Shown one piece after another: positions 32,245 through 40,136 of a stretch of 40,136 nt of DNA. The notes below the pieces were generated by a model. The model did no database searches. It saw only the letters and a list, made by a program, of their open reading frames with translations, and was not told where the DNA came from. A program made the position numbers and the translations under genes. The first letter of the stretch is position 1; every line of letters begins with the position of its first letter. This DNA is from an uncultured Prevotella sp. (GTDB lineage Bacteria > Bacteroidota > Bacteroidia > Bacteroidales > Bacteroidaceae): the NCBI GenBank assembly GCA_937874345.1, contig CALNBT010000202.1, positions 1 to 40,136 of the forward strand. Direction: 5' to 3'.

Positions 32245-33705
32245 ATGGAAAAGAAGGACTTACAACCCGCAAAGGTGTTCGAACAGTTTGCGAAAATCAA
32301 TGAGATTCCACGTCCCTCAAAACGTGAGGAGAAAATGATTGCATATCTACAGGAATTTGCCAAGAGCCACAACCTGAAAGTAAAGCAAGATGAAACCGGC
32401 AACGTGCTGATTTCAAAGCCCGCAACAAAAGGCTATGAAGATCGCGCTACGGTGGTTTTGCAAAGCCACATGGACATGGTTTGTGACAAGTTGGTAGATG
32501 TAGACTTTGATTTCAACACAGATGCTATCCAAACATATATTGACGGCGAATGGCTCACAGCCAAAGGAACCACCCTTGGTGCCGATGACGGTATCGGTGT
32601 TGCCATGGAGTTGGCTGTTCTCGATTCTGATGATGTAGAGCACGGCCCCATTGAATGTCTCTTTACACGCGATGAAGAAACCCAGCTCACCGGTGCCATG
32701 GGCATGAAAGCCGGATTTATGACTGGCGACTATCTCGTTAACCTCGACTCAGAAGACGAAGGTCAGGTATTCGTTAGCTGTGCCGGCGGTCGCAGTACCA
32801 TTGCCACTTTTGACTATCAGCCCGAAGAGGCTCCTCAAGGATACTTCTTCATGAAGGCTTCGTTGAAGGGATTGATTGGCGGTCACTCGGGTGATGATAT
32901 CAACAAAAAGCGTGCAAACGCCATCAAGATTTTGTCTCGCTTCCTGTTCACAGAGCAACAGAAATTTGACCTGCGCCTGTCAAGTTTCAACAGTGGTAAG
33001 CTGCACAATGCCATCCCACGCGACGGTCGTGTTGTCTTTGCTGTTCCTGCTGATGTAAAAGAAACGGTGAAAGCAGACTGGAATCTCTTCCAGGTTGATG
33101 TCATGGATGAATTCCACGTTACCGATACGCAGATGGTATTCGAGATGGAAAGCACCGAAGCTGCAAACGTTCTTCCGAAAGAAACTGGTCGTAAGCTCAT
33201 CATGGCCCTGCAGGCTGTCGATAATGGTGTTTATGCAATGTGCCAGGACGAAGCTTTGGCCTATATGGTTGAGACATCCAGCAATGTCGCTGCTGTATCG
33301 ACAAAAGCGAATACCGTAGAAGTACTGTCGTCACAGCGCAGCAATGTAATGAGCAATCTCGAAAATATGTGCAACACCGTAATGGCTACTTATGAGTTGG
33401 CCGGTGCGAAGGTTGAACAGACAGACGGTTATCCAGGATGGAAATTGAATCCAAACAGCAAACTGGTAAAGGTTACCGTTGAGACATACAACAAGTTGTT
33501 TGGGCACGATCCGAAAGTATTGGGTATCCATGCTGGTTTGGAATGCGGTCTGTTCTCTGAGCGCTATCCACACATGGACATGGTAAGCATTGGGCCGACC
33601 ATGCGCTTTGTACATACACCTGATGAGCGCCTGTTCATCCCTACTGTTCAGATGGTTTGGGATCACCTACGCGAGATTCTGAAGAACATCCCTGTCAAGG
33701 AATAA
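32245..33705 (+). CDS. pepD: Aminoacyl-histidine dipeptidase (M20 peptidase)
   Basis: This 486-residue zinc aminopeptidase splits dipeptides such as carnosine-type X-His in the cytoplasm. The M20 metal ligands are visible: histidine in VLQSHMDMVCDK, bridging aspartate in TLGADDGIGVAMEL, the glutamate pair in FTRDEETQLTGAMG, aspartate in VNLDSEDEGQVF, and a C-terminal histidine in TMRFVHTPDERL. The lid domain holds GLIGGHSGDDINKKRANAIK. The length fits E. coli PepD (485). A terminator follows at 33751. No clear promoter of its own is seen in the short divergent region. Confidence 0.95.
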   Translation: MEKKDLQPAKVFEQFAKINEIPRPSKREEKMIAYLQEFAKSHNLKVKQDETGNVLISKPATKGYEDRATVVLQSHMDMVCDKLVDVDFDFNTDAIQTYIDGEWLTAKGTTLGADDGIGVAMELAVLDSDDVEHGPIECLFTRDEETQLTGAMGMKAGFMTGDYLVNLDSEDEGQVFVSCAGGRSTIATFDYQPEEAPQGYFFMKASLKGLIGGHSGDDINKKRANAIKILSRFLFTEQQKFDLRLSSFNSGKLHNAIPRDGRVVFAVPADVKETVKADWNLFQVDVMDEFHVTDTQMVFEMESTEAANVLPKETGRKLIMALQAVDNGVYAMCQDEALAYMVETSSNVAAVSTKANTVEVLSSQRSNVMSNLENMCNTVMATYELAGAKVEQTDGYPGWKLNPNSKLVKVTVETYNKLFGHDPKVLGIHAGLECGLFSERYPHMDMVSIGPTMRFVHTPDERLFIPTVQMVWDHLREILKNIPVKE

Positions 33706-33750
33706 TCATACATGGTTGAGCGAAGAATCTCTCGCTGATCCATACACATT

Positions 33751-33800
33751 CCTCTCTCGAAACACCTCCTCTTTGAAGATGTCGGGAGAGGTTTTATTTT
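33751..33800 (+). terminator. Intrinsic terminator after pepD
   Basis: CCTCTCTCG (33751-33759) pairs with CGGGAGAGG (33783-33791) with one G-U, followed by TTTTATTTT. It ends about 20 bases before the next ATG. Confidence 0.7.
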
Positions 33801-33821
33801 CTATATTTTCCTCACTTCATC

Positions 33822-34787
33822 ATGAAAGAAAAACAACATGGCGGAATGCTCAGTGTCATCGCGGCATTGTCTGCCAATATTTTGGTCGCCATCTCCAAAT
33901 TTGTAGGCTTTATCCTCTCGGGATCAGCAGCCATGCTCAACGAATCGATACACAGTGTCGTTGACTGTTCAAATCAAATTCTCTTGCTGGTCGGTGACAA
34001 ACAAGCCAGGAAACCGGCATCAGCCTTACATCCTTTCGGTCAGGCGCGGGCAAAGTATTTCTATAGTGTCATCGTGGCGATGCTGCTATTCTTTGGCGGT
34101 GGTGCCCTGGGTACCATGGAAGCGATGCAGAAGTTGTTTCATCCGGCGCATACCATCGAAAACACATGGCTTGTTTTGGGTATTCTCGTTGTCGGAATGG
34201 TGATCGAGGGAAGCAGTTTGACCATTGCCTTCAAGGAAATCAAACAATTGAATGTTGACCATCTCCCACTGTTCAAATTCTTGAAAGAAAGTCGTCACAG
34301 CGAAATCATCATTATCTTTGCTGAAGACAGCTGCGCCATCATCGGTCTGCTGCTGGCATTCGTCGGTACGGGCCTTAGCCATATTACGGGCGACGGCGTA
34401 TACGATGCCCTGGCAGGTGTGCTGATAGGTGTATTGCTGTGCCTGGCAGCCTTGTTCCTGGCACGCGAGTTCTACAGTCTGCTCATTGGGGAAAGCGGTG
34501 TGAAACGTGATTTGGACAAGATGAAAGTGTCTTTCAAACGAGAAGACATCGCTCGTCTCATTGACCTCAAGACCATCCATCTCAGTCCTACCGACATCCT
34601 TTTGGCCGCAAAGGTGGAAATCAAGCAAGACGCATCTACCCGACCGTCTGAAATTATCAACGACATCGAGCGCCACATCCGTGCAGACTTCCCACAATAC
34701 AAGATTTATATCTACATCGAAGAAGACCGCTATCAAGAGCATTATCAAGATCATGGGCTTCAACCGGCAGATGTTGTCCAAGAATAG
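33822..34787 (+). CDS. Cation diffusion facilitator, ZnT9-like
   Basis: This 321-residue protein has six membrane helices and a C-terminal cytoplasmic domain. Helix 2 carries the metal motif HxxxD (NESIHSVVDCSNQ). In helix 5 the usual HxxxD is replaced by an acidic pair (FAEDSCAIIGLLLAF), as in the ZnT9/SLC30A9 branch of the family. The charged loop ARKPASALHPFGQARAKYFYS is also typical of that branch. It likely exchanges divalent metal for protons; which metal cannot be told. A terminator stands just upstream, so its promoter must be in the roughly 20 bases before the ATG or overlap the hairpin, or it is reached by read-through. Confidence 0.88.
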   Translation: MKEKQHGGMLSVIAALSANILVAISKFVGFILSGSAAMLNESIHSVVDCSNQILLLVGDKQARKPASALHPFGQARAKYFYSVIVAMLLFFGGGALGTMEAMQKLFHPAHTIENTWLVLGILVVGMVIEGSSLTIAFKEIKQLNVDHLPLFKFLKESRHSEIIIIFAEDSCAIIGLLLAFVGTGLSHITGDGVYDALAGVLIGVLLCLAALFLAREFYSLLIGESGVKRDLDKMKVSFKREDIARLIDLKTIHLSPTDILLAAKVEIKQDASTRPSEIINDIERHIRADFPQYKIYIYIEEDRYQEHYQDHGLQPADVVQE

Positions 34788-34923
34788 CACTTTTTTCTTG
34801 GAATAATGCGGTGGCTCAGCTGATGTTCTTTGACATGTAAAAGGTGAAGACCCTCCTGAAGTTTCTGTCTGATTCTATACGTTAAGGGCAATCCTTCAAA
34901 AGCAGAGTCAGATCGCCAAATAC

Positions 34924-34966
34924 AAAAAAAATAAGCCAAGCGAACTTAAAAGTTGCTTGGCTTATT
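34924..34966 (-). terminator. Intrinsic terminator of tRNA-Pro
   Basis: AATAAGCCAAGC (34930-34941) and GCTTGGCTTATT (34955-34966) form a perfect 12-pair stem, followed on the minus strand by seven or more T. It begins two bases after the tRNA 3' end. Confidence 0.92.
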
Positions 34967-34968
34967 TG

Positions 34969-35042
34969 TCGGGGCGACAGGATTCGAACCTGCGACCGCC
35001 TGTTCCCAAAACAGGAGCGCTACCGGGCTGCGCTACACCCCG
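34969..35042 (-). tRNA. tRNA-Pro (anticodon TGG)
   Basis: This 74-base cloverleaf on the minus strand has a 7-pair acceptor stem (CGGGGTG with CGCCCCG, one G-U), D arm GCGC/GCGC, anticodon stem CCTGT/ACAGG with loop TTTGGGA, T arm GCAGG TTCGAAT CCTGT and discriminator A. The anticodon TGG reads proline codons. The 3' CCA is not encoded. It is a single-gene unit with its own promoter and terminator. Confidence 0.97.
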
Positions 35043-35068
35043 TGCAAGTCATTGATGAATTGCGAGTG

Positions 35069-35099
35069 CAAAGGTAACACTATTTTTCTTTTTCGCAAA
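35069..35099 (-). promoter_or_regulatory. Promoter of tRNA-Pro
   Basis: Minus strand: TTTG (35096-35099), 19 bases, TACCTTTG (35069-35076). Both boxes match the consensus; the -7 box lies about 27 bases before the tRNA 5' end. Confidence 0.8.
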
Positions 35100-35243
35100 A
35101 CTTTTATGTTTATTTTTTATCAAATTTCCTACCAATTGCCCACAGCCCTCAATGAACAGGGGATGCGGTAGCTAAATGATGGAAGAAAGCAGAGATGATG
35201 TTTCCCATTATTTTAATTTCAAATACCTGAAAAAAGTGACACG

Positions 35244-35282
35244 AAAAAGGGCTTCGCAGTGATTGCTCAACATGCGAAACCC
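35244..35282 (-). terminator. Intrinsic terminator of the serine palmitoyltransferase gene
   Basis: GGGCTTCGCA (35249-35258) pairs with TGCGAAACCC (35273-35282) with one internal mismatch, followed on the minus strand by five T. It lies about 50 bases after the stop codon at 35334. Confidence 0.75.
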
Positions 35283-35333
35283 GTTATCTTGACCGGCAAA
35301 ACTTGTCTTCAAGTTGCCCTTTATTGCAAAATC

Positions 35334-36518
35334 TTAGATAATTCCTTGCTCTACAAATACCTTCTTCAGTATTTGTACACCACGTTCTACCTGTTCTTGC
35401 GTGTGATTTGCCATCAATGCAAAGCGTACGAGTGTATCTTGTGGTGCACAGGCTGGAGGAATCACGGGATTGATGAATACACCATTATCGAAAGCCAGTT
35501 TGGTTACCATAAAGGTTTTATCGATATCGCGAACATACAACGGAATGATTGGACTTTGTGTCTCACCAATTTCAAAACCTTCTTCGGTAAAACGTTTCAA
35601 AGCATATTTGGTGATGTCCCACAGATGTTCAAGACGTTCCGGCTCATTCTGGATAATATGTAACGCCTCTTGTGCCGCAGCGGTTGCAGCCGGTGTATTG
35701 GATGCACTGAAGATATAGGTACGACAGGTATGACGCAGATAGTTGATGGTGTCTTTGTCGCTGGCAATAAATCCACCGATAGAAGCCAAACTCTTAGAGA
35801 AAGTTCCCATGATGAGATCTACTTCGTCGGTTAACCCAAAATGGTCGCACACACCTCTGCCCTGTCTTCCGAAAACACCCAAACCATGAGCTTCGTCAAC
35901 CATCACAGAACAGTTGTATTTTTTCTTCAATGCAACGATCTCTGGCAATTTAGCCAAATCACCTTCCATGGAGAAAACACCGTCAACAACGATCAGCTTG
36001 ATAGCCTCTTCAGGAAGTTTCTGCAGCACGCGCTCCAAATCTTCCATATCGTTATGCTTATAATGCAATTGTGTAGCGAAAGACAAACGTCGTCCATCAA
36101 CAATGCTTGCATGGTCTCGATCATCACAAATGATATAATCGTTGCGACCGACCACTGTTGCTAATACACCTTGATTGACAGAGAATCCGGTTGAAAAGCA
36201 TAAAGCCTCATCCTTGCCTTCGAAAGCTGCCAGTTCTTTCTCTAATTGTACATGTAAGTCTAATGTACCATTGAGAAAACGACTTCCAGCACATCCTGTT
36301 CCGTATTTGTCAAGAGCTTTCTTCGCAGCTTCGATGATACGAGGATCGCCAGTTAGTCCCGTATAGGCATTCGATCCAAACATCAACACGTGATGTCCTC
36401 CCATCTCAACCTCTGTTCCTTGTTTACTTGTTATCTCCCTAAAATATGGATACACGCCAGCATCCATATACTTTTGTGGTTCACGATAACTTTTGTACCT
36501 TTCTTGTAGTTGTCCCAT
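35334..36518 (-). CDS. spt: Serine palmitoyltransferase (alpha-oxoamine synthase)
   Basis: This 394-residue PLP enzyme belongs to the alpha-oxoamine synthase family. The PLP lysine is K242 in GTFSKSLASIGGF, with H136 (CDDRDHASIVDG) and D208/H211 (VMVDEAHGLGVFG) around the cofactor. The family also includes glycine C-acetyltransferase (kbl) and BioF. The N-terminal YFREITSKQGTEVEMGGHHV and the whole layout closely follow what I recall of the Bacteroides serine palmitoyltransferase, which joins serine and palmitoyl-CoA to start sphingolipid synthesis. I therefore prefer that function. It is transcribed divergently from a lipid kinase gene, with a TATCTTTG box at 36574-36581. Confidence 0.88.
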   Translation of the reverse strand: MGQLQERYKSYREPQKYMDAGVYPYFREITSKQGTEVEMGGHHVLMFGSNAYTGLTGDPRIIEAAKKALDKYGTGCAGSRFLNGTLDLHVQLEKELAAFEGKDEALCFSTGFSVNQGVLATVVGRNDYIICDDRDHASIVDGRRLSFATQLHYKHNDMEDLERVLQKLPEEAIKLIVVDGVFSMEGDLAKLPEIVALKKKYNCSVMVDEAHGLGVFGRQGRGVCDHFGLTDEVDLIMGTFSKSLASIGGFIASDKDTINYLRHTCRTYIFSASNTPAATAAAQEALHIIQNEPERLEHLWDITKYALKRFTEEGFEIGETQSPIIPLYVRDIDKTFMVTKLAFDNGVFINPVIPPACAPQDTLVRFALMANHTQEQVERGVQILKKVFVEQGII

Positions 36519-36573
36519 TCTAAATATAGAAATATTAAATAGGTTTTAAAACGCCCTTGTTTAAAATAGGCTG

Positions 36574-36581
36574 CAAAGATA
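36574..36581 (-). promoter_or_regulatory. Putative -7 box of the serine palmitoyltransferase gene
   Basis: Minus strand TATCTTTG, about 56 bases before the ATG at 36518. The -33 region is an A/T run without a clear TTTG. Confidence 0.5.
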
Positions 36582-36676
36582 CAAAAAAAAAATAAAATAT
36601 TATTTTTAAAATAACGATTATATGTATTTTTCTTTAAATTTGTTCATTTTGAATCTGATAATTTACCAGATTGTAG

Positions 36677-36684
36677 TACATTTG
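36677..36684 (+). promoter_or_regulatory. Putative -7 box of the lipid kinase gene
   Basis: TACATTTG at 36677-36684, about 80 bases before the ATG at 36764. A TTTG at 36648-36651 is 25 bases upstream, longer than the usual spacing. Confidence 0.5.
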
Positions 36685-36763
36685 CAACATCAATTAAACT
36701 TCATTCAAATCGAATATAGCTCAAATCACTTCGTGATTCTCAACTTATGAAAAAATCTATGAA

Positions 36764-37789
36764 ATGAAAAGAGTACGTTTCATTATTAATCCCATTTCGG
36801 GTGGTAGGCGTAAAACATCTATCTCTGATATTATCGAGACAGAAATCGATAAAGAGCTGTTTGATTACGAGATCGTGACAACGAGCCAGGCAGGCGAGGC
36901 AAACCTTCTGGCTAAACAAGCTCGTGATGAAGGCTATGATGTTGTTGTTGCCGTGGGAGGTGACGGGACCATCAACGAAGTGGCCAAAGCAATTGTACAT
37001 TCCAAGACAGCATTAGGCATCATCCCCTGCGGATCGGGAAACGGTTTGGCCAGACATATGATGTTGCCGCTCAATGTTAAAAATGCCGTGAAAGTCATTA
37101 ACCGCTATGAAATAGACGATTACGACTACGGCATTATTGACGGTCACCCTTTCTTTGTTACCTGTGGGATGGGTTTCGATGCCTTTGTCAGCATGAAATT
37201 TGCCGAAAGCGGTAAGCGCGGTCCCATCACCTACGTACAGAAAGTTCTGGAAGAAGGGTTAAAGTATCAACCCGAGACTTACGAAATTCGCGACGAGAAT
37301 GGGAATCGATTCTACAAGGCATTCCTGATTTCGTGTGCCAACGCCTCGCAATACGGCAATAATGCCGTGATCGCTCCCCAGGCATCGATGAGTGATGGGC
37401 TGATGGATGTCATCATCATGGAACCGTTCGACCTGATTGAAGCTCCCCAGATCAGCATAGACATGTTCAACAAAACGTTGGATATGAATTCAAAAATCAA
37501 GAGTTTTACCTGCAAGAATCTGCTGATTCACCGTAGCAAGCCAGGTGTCATTCACTATGATGGTGAACCTGTTGAAGCCGGAACAGATATCAAGATTGAA
37601 CTAAAAGAAAAGGGTATCAAGATTTTGTACAATGCTTCTGCAGACAAAAGTCGGCGGAAGCCTAATGCCATACAGAGTGCCGCCGCCGAACTTTTCAATG
37701 AAATCAATGTGGTGCGCGAGGATTTATCCAAACACACCCGTCATATCCAAGCATTAAATAAGGTGATACAGAAGAAATTGAATATGTAA
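36764..37789 (+). CDS. Diacylglycerol-kinase-fold lipid kinase (YegS/BmrU-like)
   Basis: This 341-residue kinase belongs to the family of diacylglycerol, sphingosine and ceramide kinases. The N-terminal FIINPISGGRRK (residues 6-17), the nucleotide motif VVVAVGGDGTINEVAKAIV (60-78) and LGIIPCGSGNGLARH (84-98) are complete. The C-terminal beta domain includes VIAPQASMSDGLMDVII and HYDGEPVEAG. A charged tail of about 45 residues at the end (NAIQSAAAELFNEINVVRED) could form a coiled coil. It would phosphorylate a membrane lipid; divergence from serine palmitoyltransferase suggests a sphingoid or ceramide substrate, but this is inference. Confidence 0.88.
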   Translation: MKRVRFIINPISGGRRKTSISDIIETEIDKELFDYEIVTTSQAGEANLLAKQARDEGYDVVVAVGGDGTINEVAKAIVHSKTALGIIPCGSGNGLARHMMLPLNVKNAVKVINRYEIDDYDYGIIDGHPFFVTCGMGFDAFVSMKFAESGKRGPITYVQKVLEEGLKYQPETYEIRDENGNRFYKAFLISCANASQYGNNAVIAPQASMSDGLMDVIIMEPFDLIEAPQISIDMFNKTLDMNSKIKSFTCKNLLIHRSKPGVIHYDGEPVEAGTDIKIELKEKGIKILYNASADKSRRKPNAIQSAAAELFNEINVVREDLSKHTRHIQALNKVIQKKLNM

Positions 37790-37803
37790 AACATTACATA
37801 TTC
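37780..37803. terminator. Palindrome spanning both convergent stop codons
   Basis: GAATATGTAA (37780-37789) and TTACATATTC (37794-37803) are perfect 10-base inverted arms around AACA. Each arm contains the last codons and the TAA of one of the two convergent genes. It may act as a bidirectional end hairpin, though it is AT-rich and has no T run. Confidence 0.45.
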
Positions 37804-40127
37804 CACTCTCCTTCACTCAATTCCCTGATTTTTTCACCGGTCTTCGTTGAATAATACAACGTTGCCGTACATCCCTTGGGCACTTTCACATAATAGGCAA
37901 CCTTGCTTCCCTTTATCTTCCACGAAGAAATAATTTCACCATAGGGCGAAGTATGTTTAGCCGTAAAGTACTTCAGCTCTTTGATGGGATGTGGCCTGAG
38001 AACGATATGCTTGAAGCCCGGATTGGATTCATCAGGATAGATCCCCCCAAGGCCTTTATACAGCCACGCACCTATCTCACCAAACATGATGTGGTTATCT
38101 GAGATATCGCGCGCTGCGTTGATGTCCCAGTTTTCATGTAACGTTGTCGCACCGTTCACAATCCACCAACCCCACGAGGGATAGGTATCTTGTACGGCCA
38201 ACCGGTAAGCCTCATCCATCTTTCCATTTTCGCTCAAAGCATTCAAAATTGCTTTGCATCCCAGCACACCGACATCCAGATGGTAACCGTTAGAGCGCAC
38301 ATCTGCTGCCAGGTTTTCAGCCAATCGGGCCTTCATGTCGTCGGGTGCTATGCCCCAATACAAAGCCATGCTCATCTCGGTTTGTGATCCACCGGCATAA
38401 ATCGCTTTTTCCTTATCCAGATATCTATCGTTCAAAGCCTTGCGAATAGCATCGGCCAATTGCCCATAGTATGTCGCATCGGCAGTCTTTCCCAATAACT
38501 TTGCTGTCTTAGACAGTATCACGGCATCGGTGTAGAAATAGATACTCGATGTAAATTCCAAATTCGATCTCGTCTTGACCGGCACCCAATCACCTCTACC
38601 CCATGACGACAGATGCGAGGGGCAGTTTCGATCCACATAGTCGACATAACGTTTGATGGCTTGATAATTTTGTTTCAATGGACTTAGGTCCCCGTAGAAC
38701 AAATACAGATTCCAGGGAATCAGGGCCACACTCGATGTCCAATCCAATCCATTGGCTGTTCCATACCCCCATCCATCGGTTGGAACAATGTCTGGCAATA
38801 CGCCATTGGGTTGCTGTTCATCTCTGAAATCGGCAAGCCACTTCTCGTAAACACGCTTGGCATTATAGGAATACAATCCGGTCTCCACAGCAAGATGTCC
38901 ATCACCTGTCCATCCGTTTTTTTCGCGTTGTGGACAATCTGTAGGATATCCCATCAGGTTGGAGATATACGACTGGTTGGTTGCAGCGAAAATTTTGTTC
39001 AACAGTTCGCTGCCACTCTCAACCATTCCAACTTTCGATACGTCACTGTGTACAAAATAGGCCACCACGTTATCGGCAGTGAGGGTTATCGGTGTACTGG
39101 TTGTTACCTGCACATACCTAAAACCTTGATAGCTGAACTCGGGCGCAAAAGCATCGTCACCACCACTCAACGTCAGGATGTGTGTCTGGAAAGGTTCTCG
39201 CTGTTTGTTGCCACGATAGTACACGTCGATATTGTGCATATCGAGTGTACCGTCTGCCTGCAACCGCTCGCCATGTTGGATGCGCACCACGGTTCCTTGA
39301 AGGCCCTTGATACTGGTATGCGTTATACCCGCCATATTCTTTCCAAAGTCATATACGTATGTGGTATCGTTTATCTTTTGACAACGAACAGCATTGATTC
39401 GCTCCACCAATCGGATGGGCTCCATGTTCTGGCGAATGATTTTTGATGCCGGAGACTGGCGGTACTGCACGCCATGCCACCTTGAATCGTCAAAATCGGC
39501 GGCATCCCATCCCTTCTGCTCGAGATTGAAATCGTAATGCTCACCGGTGTAGATATTGTTGTACACCCATGCGCCGAAAGAGGTTTTCCATGAGAGATCA
39601 GTAGAGATCATTTCGGATGTGCCGTCCTGGTAAAGGATTTGCAGATCCAGACAAAACGTTGGGCGGTTGCGCCAGGGAGCCTTTTCAAAATCCCAAACCG
39701 CCAGCGCCTGATGGTTGTACCACCCATTGCCTAGCACCACCCCCAAAGCATTGGTCCCATCTTGCAACTGACTGGTAACATCAAAAGCCACATACTCGCA
39801 TCGGCGATCGTATCGCGAGAAGGCGGGATCCAGGAAATGGTCTCCCACCCGCTTGCCGTTCAGCGACAGCCGGTAGAGTCCTCCAACCGCAATAAATACC
39901 TCGGCATGTCTCACAGGCTTGGTCACGGTAAACTGTTTTCGAAAATAAGGTGCAGCCCATGTGTCCTTACTTTGTCCATCGCCAATCCATGCGCCATACC
40001 AAGGTCTTGTCCGTTCCAGGCCCCGGTCCTGTTTTCCGGAAACATCATCTAACAGGGGCAACTGCCGGGCTTGAATTGGCGGAAAAGTAAAGACCATCGT
40101 CAATAGCAATGCAAAAAAGATTCTCAT
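37794..40127 (-). CDS. GH78 alpha-L-rhamnosidase
   Basis: This 777-residue secreted glycosidase has a signal peptide (MRIFFALLLTMVFTFPPIQA). Two N-terminal beta-sandwich domains follow (about 40-350, including WYGAWIGDGQSKDTWAAPYF and ADGTLDMHNIDVYYRG), then the (alpha/alpha)6 barrel (about 370-700) and a C-terminal sandwich. The GH78 acid motif TDCPQREKNGWTGDGHL gives E402 as probable general acid, and ATTLHENWD gives E665 as probable base. It removes terminal L-rhamnose from plant or microbial glycans, probably in the periplasm. The gene is complete, starting 9 bases from the window end. It may belong to a polysaccharide utilisation locus beyond the window, but no SusC/SusD gene is visible here. 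Confidence 0.92.
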   Translation of the reverse strand: MRIFFALLLTMVFTFPPIQARQLPLLDDVSGKQDRGLERTRPWYGAWIGDGQSKDTWAAPYFRKQFTVTKPVRHAEVFIAVGGLYRLSLNGKRVGDHFLDPAFSRYDRRCEYVAFDVTSQLQDGTNALGVVLGNGWYNHQALAVWDFEKAPWRNRPTFCLDLQILYQDGTSEMISTDLSWKTSFGAWVYNNIYTGEHYDFNLEQKGWDAADFDDSRWHGVQYRQSPASKIIRQNMEPIRLVERINAVRCQKINDTTYVYDFGKNMAGITHTSIKGLQGTVVRIQHGERLQADGTLDMHNIDVYYRGNKQREPFQTHILTLSGGDDAFAPEFSYQGFRYVQVTTSTPITLTADNVVAYFVHSDVSKVGMVESGSELLNKIFAATNQSYISNLMGYPTDCPQREKNGWTGDGHLAVETGLYSYNAKRVYEKWLADFRDEQQPNGVLPDIVPTDGWGYGTANGLDWTSSVALIPWNLYLFYGDLSPLKQNYQAIKRYVDYVDRNCPSHLSSWGRGDWVPVKTRSNLEFTSSIYFYTDAVILSKTAKLLGKTADATYYGQLADAIRKALNDRYLDKEKAIYAGGSQTEMSMALYWGIAPDDMKARLAENLAADVRSNGYHLDVGVLGCKAILNALSENGKMDEAYRLAVQDTYPSWGWWIVNGATTLHENWDINAARDISDNHIMFGEIGAWLYKGLGGIYPDESNPGFKHIVLRPHPIKELKYFTAKHTSPYGEIISSWKIKGSKVAYYVKVPKGCTATLYYSTKTGEKIRELSEGEWNM

Positions 40128-40136
40128 CGGTTAAAT

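Noticed and set aside
35334..36518. Assignment as glycine C-acetyltransferase (kbl)
   Set aside because: The family is the same, but the N-terminal and active-site context fit the Bacteroides serine palmitoyltransferase better and no threonine dehydrogenase gene is adjacent; an enzyme assay would settle it.
1..40136. CRISPR array, prophage, insertion sequence, toxin-antitoxin or defence island
   Set aside because: No spaced direct repeats, transposase, integrase, phage structural or nuclease/defence motifs were seen in any frame.

Overview
The window is a 40 kb stretch of a Bacteroidota chromosome, most likely a Prevotella-like member of the Bacteroidales. The evidence is a split-free NuoCD fusion in a complex I operon without nuoEFG, a serine palmitoyltransferase, a galM-gluP-galK galactose cluster, lipoprotein signals, a GH78 rhamnosidase, and promoters of the Bacteroidota type (TTTG, 19-22 bases, TAnnTTTG). 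No phage, insertion sequence, CRISPR array or obvious foreign island is seen; this is core chromosome with some accessory spots.

Layout. Positions 19-447 encode a DUF2231 membrane protein. Positions 730-10899 (minus strand) hold an 11-subunit complex I operon in the order nuoA, B, CD, H, I, J, K, L, M, N, closed by a strong intrinsic terminator at 664-709. Positions 10900-11778 have no protein gene, but carry the nuo promoter and a promoter/terminator pair that outlines an unannotated RNA of about 300 nt on the minus strand. Then come a large MscS channel (plus), a pseudouridine synthase with a 53-residue membrane protein, and an MgtC family protein (all minus). Next on the plus strand are an ABC-F ATPase with one wholly degenerate ATP site, grpE-dnaJ behind a sigma-54-like sequence, and folC.

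Positions 21800-26872 are a galactose unit: cytoplasmic aldose 1-epimerase, GluP-type sugar permease and galactokinase, an intrinsic terminator, then a second epimerase that is a lipoprotein. The outer epimerase can interconvert anomers outside the cytoplasm, the permease imports the sugar, and the inner epimerase supplies alpha-galactose to GalK.

Positions 27076-28875 hold a sulfide:quinone-reductase-like flavoprotein with a 59-residue amphipathic companion. After about 700 bp with little coding content follow a GYF_2 (DUF4339) membrane protein, a periplasmic cyclophilin and an OmpH/Skp-like lipoprotein, a small membrane protein, pepD, a ZnT9-like cation diffusion facilitator and tRNA-Pro(TGG). 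Serine palmitoyltransferase and a diacylglycerol-kinase-fold lipid kinase are divergently transcribed from one 245 bp region, suggesting a shared sphingolipid/phospholipid role. The window ends with a complete GH78 alpha-L-rhamnosidase, convergent with the kinase gene across a palindrome containing both stop codons.

No clearly new defence or mobile system is present. The most promising unexplained items are the candidate RNA at 11155-11457, the 59-residue partner of the flavoprotein, the asymmetric ABC-F protein and the sigma-54-like heat-shock promoter. All functions come from reading motifs by eye; no database search was run.
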